A DNA stretch of 64,000 nt from Siderastrea siderea (taxonomy: Eukaryota > Cnidaria > Anthozoa > Scleractinia > Rhizangiidae). Within the stretch, counting starts at the first letter, position 1. Every line of letters starts with the position of its first letter. The stretch lies in NCBI GenBank assembly GCA_964030785.1, contig OZ034974.1, forward strand, positions 46,816,003-46,880,002. Reading direction: 5' to 3'. The notes under the pieces are model-generated. The model was given only the letters and a program-made list of their open reading frames with translations, did not search any database and was not told the origin of the DNA. Both the position numbers and the translations under genes were made by a program. Shown here piece by piece: positions 45,600 to 55,632 of this stretch.

Positions 45600-48500
45600 C
45601 AAAAACATGAAGTCAAATTAGTAAAAAGAATATGCGGCCACTCAATGAAAAACTTTGGTTTCATATTTGCACAACCTCAACTACAGTCGAGGGAACAAGT
45701 GACATTTGATGGCGAAATCTTTTCTCCGAGAAAAGACTGAGCCCACGATTTTCGGCATTTGGCCAGTGGGCTACTCAGATATGAATCCCAGAGGCCTCAA
45801 TCCAGGAGGGAGTGATGAACTCGCCAGCTTGGGTGGTTCGAGGTGTCTGGCCATCGTGACGTCACGACGTGAAAAGCGTGCGAGTTTGCCGAGTCTTCAA
45901 AAATGGCGCTGGCAAACTGATGTTAGATTTCGGGTTACAAACGTATTTTTTGCGCTATTAACCTTTCAGCTAAGCTTGTTTTCTTGGGTAATGGAATTTT
46001 TTAGTCTTCCCTTTTTTCGATATAGGTAAGTGGTTCTTTGTCTTAACGTTATAATCACACTTAAACAATGTTTTAAGAGTAATGTTTACTCTTTGCAATC
46101 GAAGAATTATGCAGGAAAAATGTTATTGTCCGCGTCCGAAAAAGTGTGTTTATTTCAGTTATATACCACAGGGAAACTTGAAACTTGGCTATGGACTAGC
46201 CTATAGTTTAACAAAAGTACCCAAGTTGAAACAAGTGGTATAGTGTTTACCTAAAAAATGATCAGTCTGTTTGTTTAGCTGAGTATAATAGAAGGCGAAC
46301 CTAGAAGGGTACGTTTAGCACTTAAACGTAAACTTTTCTTACAGTATTTGCTTCCATCTTCTGTATAAGGAAAGAATAGTGATATTTAATTGCTAGGGAA
46401 AGAGTAATCGGTCATAGAAAATTTTTGCCACCTCATTTAACCCGTGTAAACTACACTTTTGCAGAACAACATAAAAATCTGAATCAGCCCGCAAATTATG
46501 CGGATGCCCGAGGAAACAAGTTTTCGCTGATATGGTTCTGTCCTTTTTTATGAAAACTATTAGATATATTTGAGTACCATCTGGATCAGTGATTCAGGGA
46601 TTTTTTCTCAATACTTCCAGTTTCCTCTAGATTTCCCGTCCAGGTTGTACAATGTTTTAGAAAGAGTTTGACCGTCTACTCAATCCACAATTGACGATCA
46701 AGATGACCACTTCGCAAATAAATTGAATTGGTCCTTTCATTTGATTTTCAAAGCTTAATTAATTTTAAAAAGGTCAAACTGAGGACCATTCTAGTAAAGA
46801 GAGAGTCTTGTTAACCCTTAACATCAGTAACCTGAGAAAGTTGGCATTTTTGATAGACTGTGGTTTTTTTTATAATTATTCAATAAGAGTACAATCAGTC
46901 ATCAGCACAAATTTGGCCGGAAAGCCGGCGTGTCAGCTGTTTTGCTTCGCCGCGAGCAAATGTTGTCGTCTTTGCTGTATTTTACTAGTAAGATAGTTTA
47001 GCAAAGTAAGGAATTACTGTGGCCCATTATTAACTTTGCACCAAGCGTTTCTTTGCAAATATAAAATTGGAGTATTCTTCTCCACATTTTAAAGATGTTT
47101 AAAGCCACTGATCATTTTAATGAAATTGTTACACAATTTTATTTTTCTAAAATTGGGAAGAGTTTGTACATATAAAAGTTATGTTTTTGTCTCCAAGCGA
47201 CACATCTTAGGGTTTGTGAGATACAGCTTCTGAAAGGTGATCTTGATCACGATTTCAATCGATCGACCAAAGCATCCGTGAAATCTTTTGAGTCTTATCA
47301 CTAATTTGTTATTTTGTTTTGAGGACCAAATTGCATAAAGAATATAGCATGCAGCATACCTTTCATTCTTTCATTGTTTTGATCTGTTCTTTTTGAGAAA
47401 CTGGACTGTAAACATTCGTGAGGAAGCCATTTGTTAACCTTCCTTTGAATTTCCCAGGCAGACTTATACGTGACGTCACGATGGACAGACACCTTGGATT
47501 TTCGTTCGCGAATACCGGCACTAGTGCCCAGGCCTAAGTTCATCACTCCCTCCTGCCTCGATCACCTGGAGTGAAATACCAAAAAGGGCTCCATTTTCAA
47601 AACTATTTAACGTGAGGACCAGTTTATTCTGTTGCTTCGAAAAGCGGCTAACTCTCAACTTGGAAGAAAAAGCAGACCGTTCGAAAATATTTATCAGGAC
47701 AAACTACATGCGCGCTATTAAATTTGGGTGACATCTATTTTAAGAATTGTTTGTGACGGGTCACCTAGCACAGGTAAGGGCCAGTAATGAAGTCCATAAG
47801 TCGGCTGGACAAGTAGTCTCTGAAATATCTTGAGCGTGGAAAGGATGGGGAAACAAAACTAGCTCTCAACAAACATGACAAACGACAACGATTTCGCCAT
47901 CGTGCTATTACTAAATCCGTTCGTAATCCGTTGTTCGGACCCGACTGATTGATATGCTTATGGATTCAGATTTGTATTCTTATTCTTTTCAATTTTCCAC
48001 TTTATCACCATTTCAGTCTTGATAACGATGTCAGCGATATCAAAACGCTGTCTGATCTTGCTTTAATTTTTGTATTTATGGCAAAATGCTTGAGCAAGTG
48101 AGCAGTAGTTTGTCTTGAAACCAAGAATTATGAGCGCTTGAACCGTATATAATAATACTTCAGTTTCAGGTCAGAATTTGTGGGTTTCTCAGGGGTTTTT
48201 CAATGTGAATTCCTTCTGAGCTTGAATAATAAAGAATTACAGATGTATGTGTCTTGGAAGGCGTTTCTCTGTGGGTCATAAACGAAGTCAGTAATACTAA
48301 CAAACAGTTGAGAATTATTGATGAGAAGAATCAATACAACATGCGGACCGCTGAGGAAAAAGCAAGTTTAGCTCTTGTTTTTTGCAAGACTAGAGAAAAG
48401 CGTGTTATTTCAGCAGTTTTTTTCTAGTACAAAATTAACCTGGATCAGAACAGTGGTCATTGAGAATAACACAGAGTTTATAAGGCTTTTAAAGCTTTGA

Positions 48501-50156
48501 AAATGGAGAGTTGCTTTGTTCTCCGGCCGGCATGTGCAAGAAGACTTTCATGCAATCAGCTGGTTCCCTCTCCGTAAGTCAAATTTTTCTTCAGGTTTTG
48601 CATGAATGTGAATAAGGACGGGGAAAATATTTAACTAGTGCAGGATACCCTCTTCTCTTTTGCAAAGAATACTCGCTTCACCATAGTAATCAGCGAGGTG
48701 TAAATACAGTTCGAAGCACTTTTAATATAAGCTTAATTATTTATTTTCTCGCGCCTTCATGGAAAGCTGTCTTGAATCATGTCAAAACCACGAGTGAACC
48801 GCGTAGAACCCAAACTTAACTGCCTTACCTAAGATCAGGTAACCTTCTTTTCTATCGGATCTTTTAACGTGCTTTGAACAACACTATATTTCAGCCTTGG
48901 AAAGCCATAAAAACAAAATAATTTTGTGTTGCGCCCCGGCGAGATCAATAAAGAACAATCTGAGTATGTGACCAATTAAGCTTCAACAGACTATCTTTAA
49001 CCATTATTCAACAGTAACGCATAAATTTCAGAACTTCCAACAGCCAAACTTCTCGCTGATACTGCCAAAGCATGTCTGGAAGTAAGTTTATGGCCTGCAG
49101 ATTCCTCCGTGCTAAGTACGCCATGTTTAAAACTTCAAAACATTCCGTTTCATTTTTCTGCGAGAGTTCGTGGTTCTTTCTGATTGGACAATATAAATCG
49201 GAGCTTCTTCGGACCCCTTCGGGCTTCTTCGGGCATAGATACGAAAATTGACCAAAAGAAGTACTTGTTCCCCCGACTGAACTAGTACCTACTTTTTGGT
49301 GGCATTTTGAAAAGCACGAACAACAAAGGGCAGATTGCCACACTTTTAGCAGTGTACAGTGCGGCTGTACGCGTATTCAGTCATAAAATGGCGAGAAAGT
49401 ACGTAGCGACTAGAATAATTGATCAATACTTTATACGTCTTCTTTATGATATCAGTCATTGATAATAAATCCACCAAAAAACAATGACAACAATAAAATA
49501 CCAGTACCAAGGGATTCTAGGAAGCCTATAATCGTTTGCTGGGGCACACGACATTTAAAAACAAGTAGAAAATGCAAGAAATGTAGTATCGAGACTCACA
49601 TCCGGTCTGCACGTGGGGCGGTTTGATGGAAAATGGAGATCTAACTAGGAAACTTGGTGCTAAGATTTTTTGCGCGGGGTCAACTTTTCTAGCATAATTT
49701 TAACTCTCCAGTTAAGCAAACTATATTTGGAACCGTAGTATAAAGAGCTGATTATGTAACTTGCCACCAAAACGGAAAACCTTCGTCTAAAACAGTCGAT
49801 GCCCTTAGAAATGAAAAATCAAGAGGGCGCTACTTCACACATAATTTGTCAACTACGAACTGATAGCAGAAATTTTAAAGACGCGTATTTCGACCCAATA
49901 CTCCACAACTGATCTGTAACACCAATTTTCTTTTCATCTATCAATCATACAATTCGTTTTGGATTTATTAAGCCTGGTTAAAAAGAAGGAGGACTCACTG
50001 AAGTGGTTACCGTCACCAAAATCTGACATCAAAATGACCTATTTACTCCGATTAGGAACAATTTGTCGCGACGGGGTCAAGGCAATGGTGATCAAATAAT
50101 GGTCAAATATTTTGTACAAACCTACTTTACTACCAACAAAGGGATTGTCTTGGTAC
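45600..50156. other. Long stretch without a supported gene
   Basis: AT-rich with scattered short frames. One candidate exon at about 47360-47546 minus (ERKSKVSVHRDVTYKSAWEI...) ends near a GGTATGC donor but has no clear acceptor. The phrase CATCGTGACGTCACG appears at 45852 and again, inverted, near 47475. No repeat arms, RNA gene or mobile element is obvious otherwise. Confidence 0.4.
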
Positions 50157-50759
50157 ATCCACAGGCAGCCCAGACGCGTTGTAAGTGGAGTTCATTTAAA
50201 AATAGAAAAGGGTGAAAATATATGTAATAGCACAAAATAAATCTTTACTTCACGAAATAAATCTTGTTTACTTCTGCTTATTGTGTCCTGTTTAATTAAT
50301 TTCCGGTTAATCTTGCACCGCTCTCTTAAATTATGCAATCGCTTGTTAGCTCCCCTGTTCGTCCTGGCTGGTTTAAATGACAGTTTGTGGTTTTTTTCAA
50401 TCGGAGGTAGCTTCCACTAATTTTAAACCAGCCAGGACGAACGGGGGAACATTGAGCTGAAGGTAGGCACGATTTATTTCAAGATATCTCGATTCTTTTA
50501 TCACCGGTTAGTCTGTAATAAATCTCAGCAAACCTTAGGCTTAACGGGGTTATATAAGCAGCGACGCTAACAAGAGATTGCGTAATTTAAGAGAGCGGTG
50601 CAAGATTAACCGGAAATTAATTAAACAGGACACAATAAGCAGAAGTAAACAAGATTTATTTCGTGAAGTAAAGATTTATTTCGTGCTATTACATATATTT
50701 TCACCCTTTTCTATTTTTAAATGAACTCCACTTACAACGCGTCTGGGCTGCCTGTGGAT
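50157..50759. mobile_element. Nested foldback element (double palindrome)
   Basis: Outer arms 50157-50350 and 50566-50759 are inverted and nearly identical: ATCCACAGGCAGCCCAGACG ... TTAAGAGAGCGG...GCTAACAAG. Inside lies a second inverted pair, CCCCTGTTCGTCCTGGCTGG (about 50352) and its complement ending near 50448. One possible reading is a MITE inside a MITE, or a snap-back element with two hairpin levels. The right arm shows TTTATTTCGTG twice. No target duplication is clear. Confidence 0.85.
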
Positions 50760-50956
50760 TCAGGCAAGAATTGTGTGAACGACCGTTGTTCAAAACACCC
50801 AGTCAAAACATCACTCCGTCGACGGCCACAATACTTTAACTCAGGCACTTTTTCTTCCACAAAAGTTAAAAATTCGTAAGAAAGAGGTAAATAAACTTTC
50901 ACTTACCGTTATTCGATGGGAAAATCATTGGTCCGCAAAATACATCCTGCAGAACC

Positions 50957-51082
50957 ATGTACACAGAATCTTCTTTAGCCCGGAGTCTTCTTTATCTTCA
51001 ACGCGACGACGATAGTGGATCATCTGTTGTTATTGCTTTCAAGCAAGGTTCTGATGATATTGAAATGGCTCTTCTCGAATAA
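50957..51082 (+). CDS. Small open frame of unknown function (41 aa)
   Basis: ATG...TAA frame with an acidic, serine-containing composition (MYTESSLARSLLYLQRDDDS...). Codon pattern looks less random than surrounding DNA. No domain recognised. It may be the 5' exon or the remnant of a larger gene. Confidence 0.2.
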   Translation: MYTESSLARSLLYLQRDDDSGSSVVIAFKQGSDDIEMALLE

Positions 51083-51294
51083 ACGAAAGGTACAAAAGGT
51101 AACCACGAAGACAAGATTAGGCTTAATTGAATATATTGCATCTCCAAACATGATATTTCAAAAATACTTCGACTCTCCACAGCGAACGCTCCGAAACACG
51201 TGGTAAACTGAAATACGCGCAAGGCATCATGGTTAGTTTTTGCCGACAACTGCTCCAATTTCCGGCGGAAATCGTCTTTTCACTACCTTTATTT

Positions 51295-51372
51295 ATCACT
51301 TGATGTAAATTTTTTTATTCATTATTTGTAAAGCGCTATTGAGCTACAGGAAATAGCGCTATATATATAAAG

Positions 51373-51410
<38 letters not shown>

Positions 51411-51415
51411 ATTGG
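51295..51415. mobile_element. Retroposon 3' tail with (TTA)n
   Basis: GTAAAGCGCTATTGAGCTAC...AATAGCGCTATATATATAAAG runs into an ATT-trinucleotide tract (51378-51410). The GCGCTAT doublet followed by a trinucleotide tail is typical of short LINE/SINE 3' ends in invertebrates. Left boundary not defined. Confidence 0.4.
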
Positions 51416-52531
51416 CAGGAGTATTTGAAAACGCTGGTCATTACCTATCCGCCACTCAAGGTCAAAGGCTCGTCTTTTGGTGTTGATAAAGCGCTCTGAA
51501 AATTTACCATTTCATTTAGCCCAAAATTTTATTGCATCTCGTCGTAGAGGAAAGACTTTTGAATGTGGTATTGGCTGCCAAAGCTATGTGCCAGGATGGT
51601 ATTTTTGCTCCTGAATTTTGCCTTATTTTCTTGTGGGACTATGCTGCTCGAAACGATTAAATTTAAAAAATCCGTCAAAAAATCTGGTTTCATGGAATTC
51701 AAATTTGACAACATAAACATGTGAGGGAAATACTCCACTGATAGTGCATGGCTTTGATGTTTATATTTCTGCCTGCTTATTTCAAGACGATCGATTAGTT
51801 TAAGTGAAACTTTCAAGTCGTTTTCACTCGCTCCTGAGGCATCAGAATGATGAAGTCATCCATGAGTGCTATTCCGAGGAGCTGTTACCGTTTTCTTTTG
51901 ACGAAAGATCTGCAGAGATACATGCAGCATAATGGATTGAACATGAGATGTCGAATAGTCTGCGAACTTATATAGCCTGGTTTTTAAATTGCCATGCATT
52001 GGTTAGTTCTGGTGATACGACGATCGTTATCAATCAGGCGAAAACCAGCCTTGAGAAGTAAATATTATTTTAGGCCAGCCTGTAAGACCATTTGATTATA
52101 GCATTACCCTCGGACGTCGAGCAAAATCATACTTTAACCGTGGTACAAGGAGGTGGGTCGATGGAATCCCTCATTGGGTTTTTGTTCTGGTACAATGTAT
52201 CGAAGAGATTCTACCTTTGATTATCATAGGTAAAGTATGTGGTTTTTAGCGCTGCTGGGGCCTGGGACGTTCAAAATAGTAGCGAAGATGGCCATGATCT
52301 TGAGTTTCACTCAAAATTAGAAATTAGCAAAAAAGGAGGAAGTTCAACATTTTTCATCCGAGACATTTTGGCGTCTTGTACTTTTATTTACCATTAATTC
52401 ATGTTATTTATAACGTCATATGCCATAACCAATAGCGACAAGTTCTGACGAAACTTTGCAAAATTGTGTCAAAGGGAGAAGCAATTACAGCCACTGAAAG
52501 CGGTAGGTGCTAGCAAAAAAAAAATCATCTC
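51416..52531. other. Non-coding stretch before the viral element
   Basis: No supported gene; frames are short and lack domains. Composition is still host-like. The change to GC-rich, compact coding DNA comes shortly after 52532. Confidence 0.45.
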
Positions 52532-52598
52532 AGTAGTAAATTCCGCCCGTATGGGGACGTTTGCCTCGTTTTGATGTGAGGATGACGTCATAACCGGA

Positions 52599-52735
52599 AC
52601 CGGAAGTCAGGTATGTTTAGGATGGGAAACCGCTGACCAGGTGGAAAAAAAGGATCGTGGGCTCATACAACCGGAAGTCACGTGTTTTAGGATGGGAAAC
52701 CGCTGGCGAGTGTGAAAAAGGGATCGTGGGCTCAA
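52599..52735. repeat. 71-bp subterminal direct repeat, two units
   Basis: Two copies starting ACCGGAAGTCA (52599 and 52670). Both contain TTTAGGATGGGAAACCGCTG and GGATCGTGGGCTCA; a partial third (AAACCGCTGAG) follows. Position just inside the presumed left end suggests part of the terminal repeat or a replication/packaging signal (inference). Confidence 0.7.
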
Positions 52736-52917
52736 GGGGAAGTAAAACCGCTGAGAAAACGCGGGCTCCAAGTCCAAAGTCCAATTTGGGGAACGGGGGT
52801 AACCGGAAAACAAGACAAAATGAATAAATCATGTTTTATTGATTTGTTTTACAATAACTGTGGTTTTCCTTTGAGTTCCTATTTGATATGAGGGTTCCTT
52901 TTATGATGAGTGTTCAG

Positions 52918-53625
52918 TTACTGGTATTCATAGGGGTAAGTCTTGAAGGTGCGGGGATCAATGACTCGTTTGTCAGGTGAGTGAGCAAGGTTGATAGTGT
53001 AGGGAAGACTCATAATGCTCTTCATGCGGGGAATGACGTCACTTTGGTTCTTTCCCAGATAGTGCAGGGTTTTGTGGTCAGGATCAACTGGATCTGGGAG
53101 TAGTCCCCAGTATCCGCTCGTGGTGGTGTTCTCGTTTTCATAAAGAGTACCATTCCACCATTGACCACCAGGCCAGTGAACTTTGTTAACTTCCTCCCTA
53201 AACTCAAGGTCGAGGCTATATCGTCGTCTAGGGGTAGTCTCCATGACGGAAAGAGGAACAGCGTGTTGGCAGTTTGGGCAATGGGGGTTGTGAGACGGAT
53301 TTGGGTTGGGTGTGTTGCATTCCATGGCACAGGAGGGGTGACAAGGTTGACCACAGCAGCTCAACTTGGCAGAATAGTAGACTTGTATCGCACAGAATAC
53401 ACAGGGGTCGGATGGAGGATCGGTGGAAAGAGACCTCCCGTGAACGTTTCGGTGGCAGCTAGGACAGGAGGACGCGTAGCAACGTTTCTTGAGATAGTCC
53501 TTGGCACAGGGGGTATGACAAGGTTGACCACAGCAGCTCAACTTGGTATTATCGGTGACAGGCGTCAAACAGATCACACATGGTTTGGGTTGAGCCATCA
53601 CTTGTTGGGTTTCTGGATTATCCAT
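52918..53625 (-). CDS. Tandem RING-like zinc-finger protein of the virus
   Basis: 235 residues. Two homologous zinc-binding modules occupy the N-terminal half: CVICLTPVT...CCGQPCHTPC...CPSCH (about 16-58) and CVFCAIQVY...CCGQPCHPSC...CPNCQ (about 75-118). The C-x2-C ... C-x3-C/H ... C-x2-C spacing fits RING or RING-like folds. RING proteins often act as E3 ubiquitin ligases, so a role against host defence or in nuclear reprogramming is possible (inference). The C-terminal half has many aromatics and prolines and no domain I know. Leftmost viral gene, reading toward the element end, divergent from the 53876 gene. It has its own TATA box 28 bases upstream of the ATG. Confidence 0.75.
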   Translation of the reverse strand: MDNPETQQVMAQPKPCVICLTPVTDNTKLSCCGQPCHTPCAKDYLKKRCYASSCPSCHRNVHGRSLSTDPPSDPCVFCAIQVYYSAKLSCCGQPCHPSCAMECNTPNPNPSHNPHCPNCQHAVPLSVMETTPRRRYSLDLEFREEVNKVHWPGGQWWNGTLYENENTTTSGYWGLLPDPVDPDHKTLHYLGKNQSDVIPRMKSIMSLPYTINLAHSPDKRVIDPRTFKTYPYEYQ

Positions 53626-53652
53626 GAGTTGAAGTGTGAAATGAGACGGTGG

Positions 53653-53660
53653 TTTTTATA
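53653..53660 (-). promoter_or_regulatory. TATA box of the RING-like gene
   Basis: TATAAAAA on the minus strand, 28 bases before the ATG at 53625, within the 250-bp divergent promoter region. Confidence 0.65.
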
Positions 53661-53793
53661 GAGAAACAAAAGGGTCACGTGGGAGGAAAGGGGCCAATGA
53701 GAGAAAGGCCCATCATGCTGTGGGAGGGGAAGAGGTGGGGGGACCCCCCTCCCCCCTCCTTAGATAGACCATGGTGCATTGCGCGGATCGGGG

Positions 53794-53800
53794 TATATAA
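53794..53800 (+). promoter_or_regulatory. TATA box of the 178-aa gene
   Basis: TATATAA on the plus strand, about 75 bases before the ATG at 53876. Placed back to back with the RING-gene promoter. Confidence 0.65.
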
Positions 53801-53875
53801 GTCAAGGGAGGCCCCAGGACGTCACTCCTAGCTTTGAGTTCGTGCTGTCTTGACTTATGTCACTTGAGGGAAAAA

Positions 53876-54412
53876 ATGTCGGAAACGAGAAGGCCCTTGG
53901 GTTGCCTGTGCAGTGAAATTAATGTAGGAGGAGAAGAGAGCTTGAGGAGGAGAGCAGGGCCGGAGATGACACCATTGGACCGCCATACGAGGCGGGTGTA
54001 TGAAAGGAGAGAAGAAGCGTGGCGCCCCCTCAACAAATATCGCGTGGCGGCGTTTATACGTATGTTTGTTCTGTGTTTGATGGAGAGGGAGAATGGCCAC
54101 CCCCGCGGATTCCCACACCCAACGATTACCAAGATGTTGCACAAGGCACTGATTACGAGGATCATACCGTTTATTTGTCGTCGCCTGGCCTACACAATGG
54201 ATGAGTTCTTTTGGATTATTAGTTTGGACGACTTTGAAGAACTAAACCATTACTTGGCTGCTAACCTGCCACGGGTGCATGCGGGGGAACGTTGGCAGGA
54301 GATTGCGTTTTTTTTTAAAGAAGTGGTGAGACAGCGAGAGGAGGAGAAGAAACTGCTGGAGGAGATGGAGAGGGAGGCGGTGAAGACAGTGAATCGGGTG
54401 TTGGAACAATGA
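53876..54412 (+). CDS. Viral protein of unknown function with C-terminal coiled coil
   Basis: 178 residues from the first ATG (an upstream TTG at 53834 keeps the frame open but AAAAAATGTC is the better start). Basic N-terminal half (many Arg), a hydrophobic/aromatic middle (AAFIRMFVLCLME, ...RRLAYTMDEFFWII), and a C-terminal charged helix (KEVVRQREEEKKLLEEMERE) that should form a coiled coil. No recognisable family. Position in an early-type divergent pair suggests a regulatory or host-interaction role (inference). Confidence 0.75.
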   Translation: MSETRRPLGCLCSEINVGGEESLRRRAGPEMTPLDRHTRRVYERREEAWRPLNKYRVAAFIRMFVLCLMERENGHPRGFPHPTITKMLHKALITRIIPFICRRLAYTMDEFFWIISLDDFEELNHYLAANLPRVHAGERWQEIAFFFKEVVRQREEEKKLLEEMEREAVKTVNRVLEQ

Positions 54413-54724
54413 ACATTTTTTTTTTTTATTCCTGTTGCGTTTTGTATTGTGAGTCAAGGCTTCTGTGAGTCAAGAGACATTTATTTATGATGAACGTGCA
54501 AACTCAGTGATGTCAGTTTTTATTTTTTAATTAAAAAGAGTTGATGTTTTTTACAAAGGGTGGTTGGTCTTCTTTGCCACGCGGGTGGGGCGTTCCTATG
54601 TACAATTGGAAAAAAGCTATCTACAGTTTAAAAAAAATAAAAAGTAAAAAAATATGTACAATGGGAAAAACTAAGAAATTAAAAAAGAAAGCTATGTACA
54701 ATTCCAAAAGTAAAAACTAAGAAA
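54413..54724. other. Convergent 3' region with short repeats
   Basis: AT-rich gap between two convergent genes. Contains three copies of TATGTACAAT followed by GAAAAA-type runs (54597, 54653, 54693), likely 3' UTR and polyadenylation signals. No gene. Confidence 0.55.
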
Positions 54725-55417
54725 TTACAAATGAAAGTCTTCCAGTTCCATGCGTAATTGATCAATGTTCTCGGGTAGACAGAAGGTGCGGTTGAATAAG
54801 GCTTGAATTTCGGCTCGGGTTTTCTCGTCCACATCCCGGGATCCCACGATAGCACTGCTTTGATGAAGGGTGGGCTTTTTAGGTCCCCAAGGGACAAATT
54901 GACTGCCAGTGACCAGGGTGGCGGCATTCTCATTGACTTGGTAGTAATGGTCCGAGCGGTACCATGATTGACTGGGGATGTCAAACAGGTAGACGGGTTT
55001 GCCTTGATCCATAGCCAATTGCACAGTCCAACCAGTGCCTCCTTTCACACGTTTATGATCCGGTTCCAAGATGCCAAAGGCATAGATGGTATGGGCTTTT
55101 TTGGCCAATTGATAATTGCGTTGCAGCAATTGCAGGGTGTAAAAATGACTGGGCATTTGTTTGCCTAGTTTCTCCGCTGCCTGGTGAAGATGGGGGTTGG
55201 CCAGCATCAGGACTTCCACCGTAGAAGGGGTGATGAAAGTGGATCGAGGATGGTTCGGGGGGACCAGGACTTCTAGTTGCATCCCAAAGTGTTTGGCCTG
55301 TTCTTCCACGAGGGCATCCGTACCTTTGGCTCCCCCTGTGTAGACCACATGGCCATGACCCACTTGCAGTTCCAAGGCACCGAGATCTTGTTCTCCGATC
55401 ATGATGTCTGGGGGCAT
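54725..55417 (-). CDS. SLOG/DprA-like nucleotide-binding protein of the virus
   Basis: 230 residues from the ATG at 55417 (the open frame extends to a TTG at 55447). A Rossmann-type glycine motif VVYTGGAKGTDALVEE lies at residues 24-39. Downstream are a strand-like LEVLVPPN, then HTIYAFGIL (109-117) and KGGTGWTVQLAMDQGKPVYLF (125 onward). A GG-x-G-x-D-A helix start with a later GG-T motif is the signature of SLOG superfamily proteins (DprA/Smf, YspA-like, LOG). These bind or process nucleotides and, in bacteria, sense nucleotide signals in defence (established knowledge). A role in DNA handling or nucleotide sensing during infection is inference. Divergent from the GRF gene. I do not recall such a gene as part of the usual adintovirus set. 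Confidence 0.7.
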   Translation of the reverse strand: MPPDIMIGEQDLGALELQVGHGHVVYTGGAKGTDALVEEQAKHFGMQLEVLVPPNHPRSTFITPSTVEVLMLANPHLHQAAEKLGKQMPSHFYTLQLLQRNYQLAKKAHTIYAFGILEPDHKRVKGGTGWTVQLAMDQGKPVYLFDIPSQSWYRSDHYYQVNENAATLVTGSQFVPWGPKKPTLHQSSAIVGSRDVDEKTRAEIQALFNRTFCLPENIDQLRMELEDFHL

Positions 55418-55456
55418 GGCTTTTGAGAATGAAGATCTAGTGACCAAGGGACCGTC

Positions 55457-55463
55457 TTAAATA
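55457..55463 (-). promoter_or_regulatory. TATA-like element of the SLOG-like gene
   Basis: TATTTAA on the minus strand, about 40 bases upstream of the ATG at 55417. Confidence 0.5.
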
Positions 55464-55472
55464 GGGACAACG

Positions 55473-55570
55473 GACCAATGGGAAGACAAGAGGTCCTTAT
55501 TTGGATTGAATAAGCTGACCAATGGGAAGATAACAAGTCCTTATATGGGTAGGATAAGCTGACCAATGAC
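55473..55570. promoter_or_regulatory. 44-bp CCAAT repeats in a divergent promoter
   Basis: GACCAATGGGAAGA-type units start at 55473, 55517 and 55561, exactly 44 bp apart (the third is partial). Each carries CCAAT and the first two also AGTCCTTAT-like sequence. They lie between the SLOG-like and GRF genes, so they could serve both. Confidence 0.75.
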
Positions 55571-55586
55571 AGTCAAGGGTCTAAGG

Positions 55587-55594
55587 TATAAAAA
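55587..55594 (+). promoter_or_regulatory. TATA box of the GRF gene
   Basis: TATAAAAA 39-46 bases before the ATG at 55633, downstream of the CCAAT repeats. Confidence 0.7.
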
Positions 55595-55632
55595 GGCATG
55601 GTCGGTAGGGGTGACATCAACCTTTGAGTACG

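Noticed and set aside
48840..49345. Possible receptor-like exon (111 codons, minus, 49008-49343)
   Set aside because: Some Cys residues but no splice sites or domain pattern; not enough support.
51529..51816. Minus-strand 95-codon frame suggestive of a LINE remnant
   Set aside because: No reverse-transcriptase or endonuclease motif could be identified on either strand.
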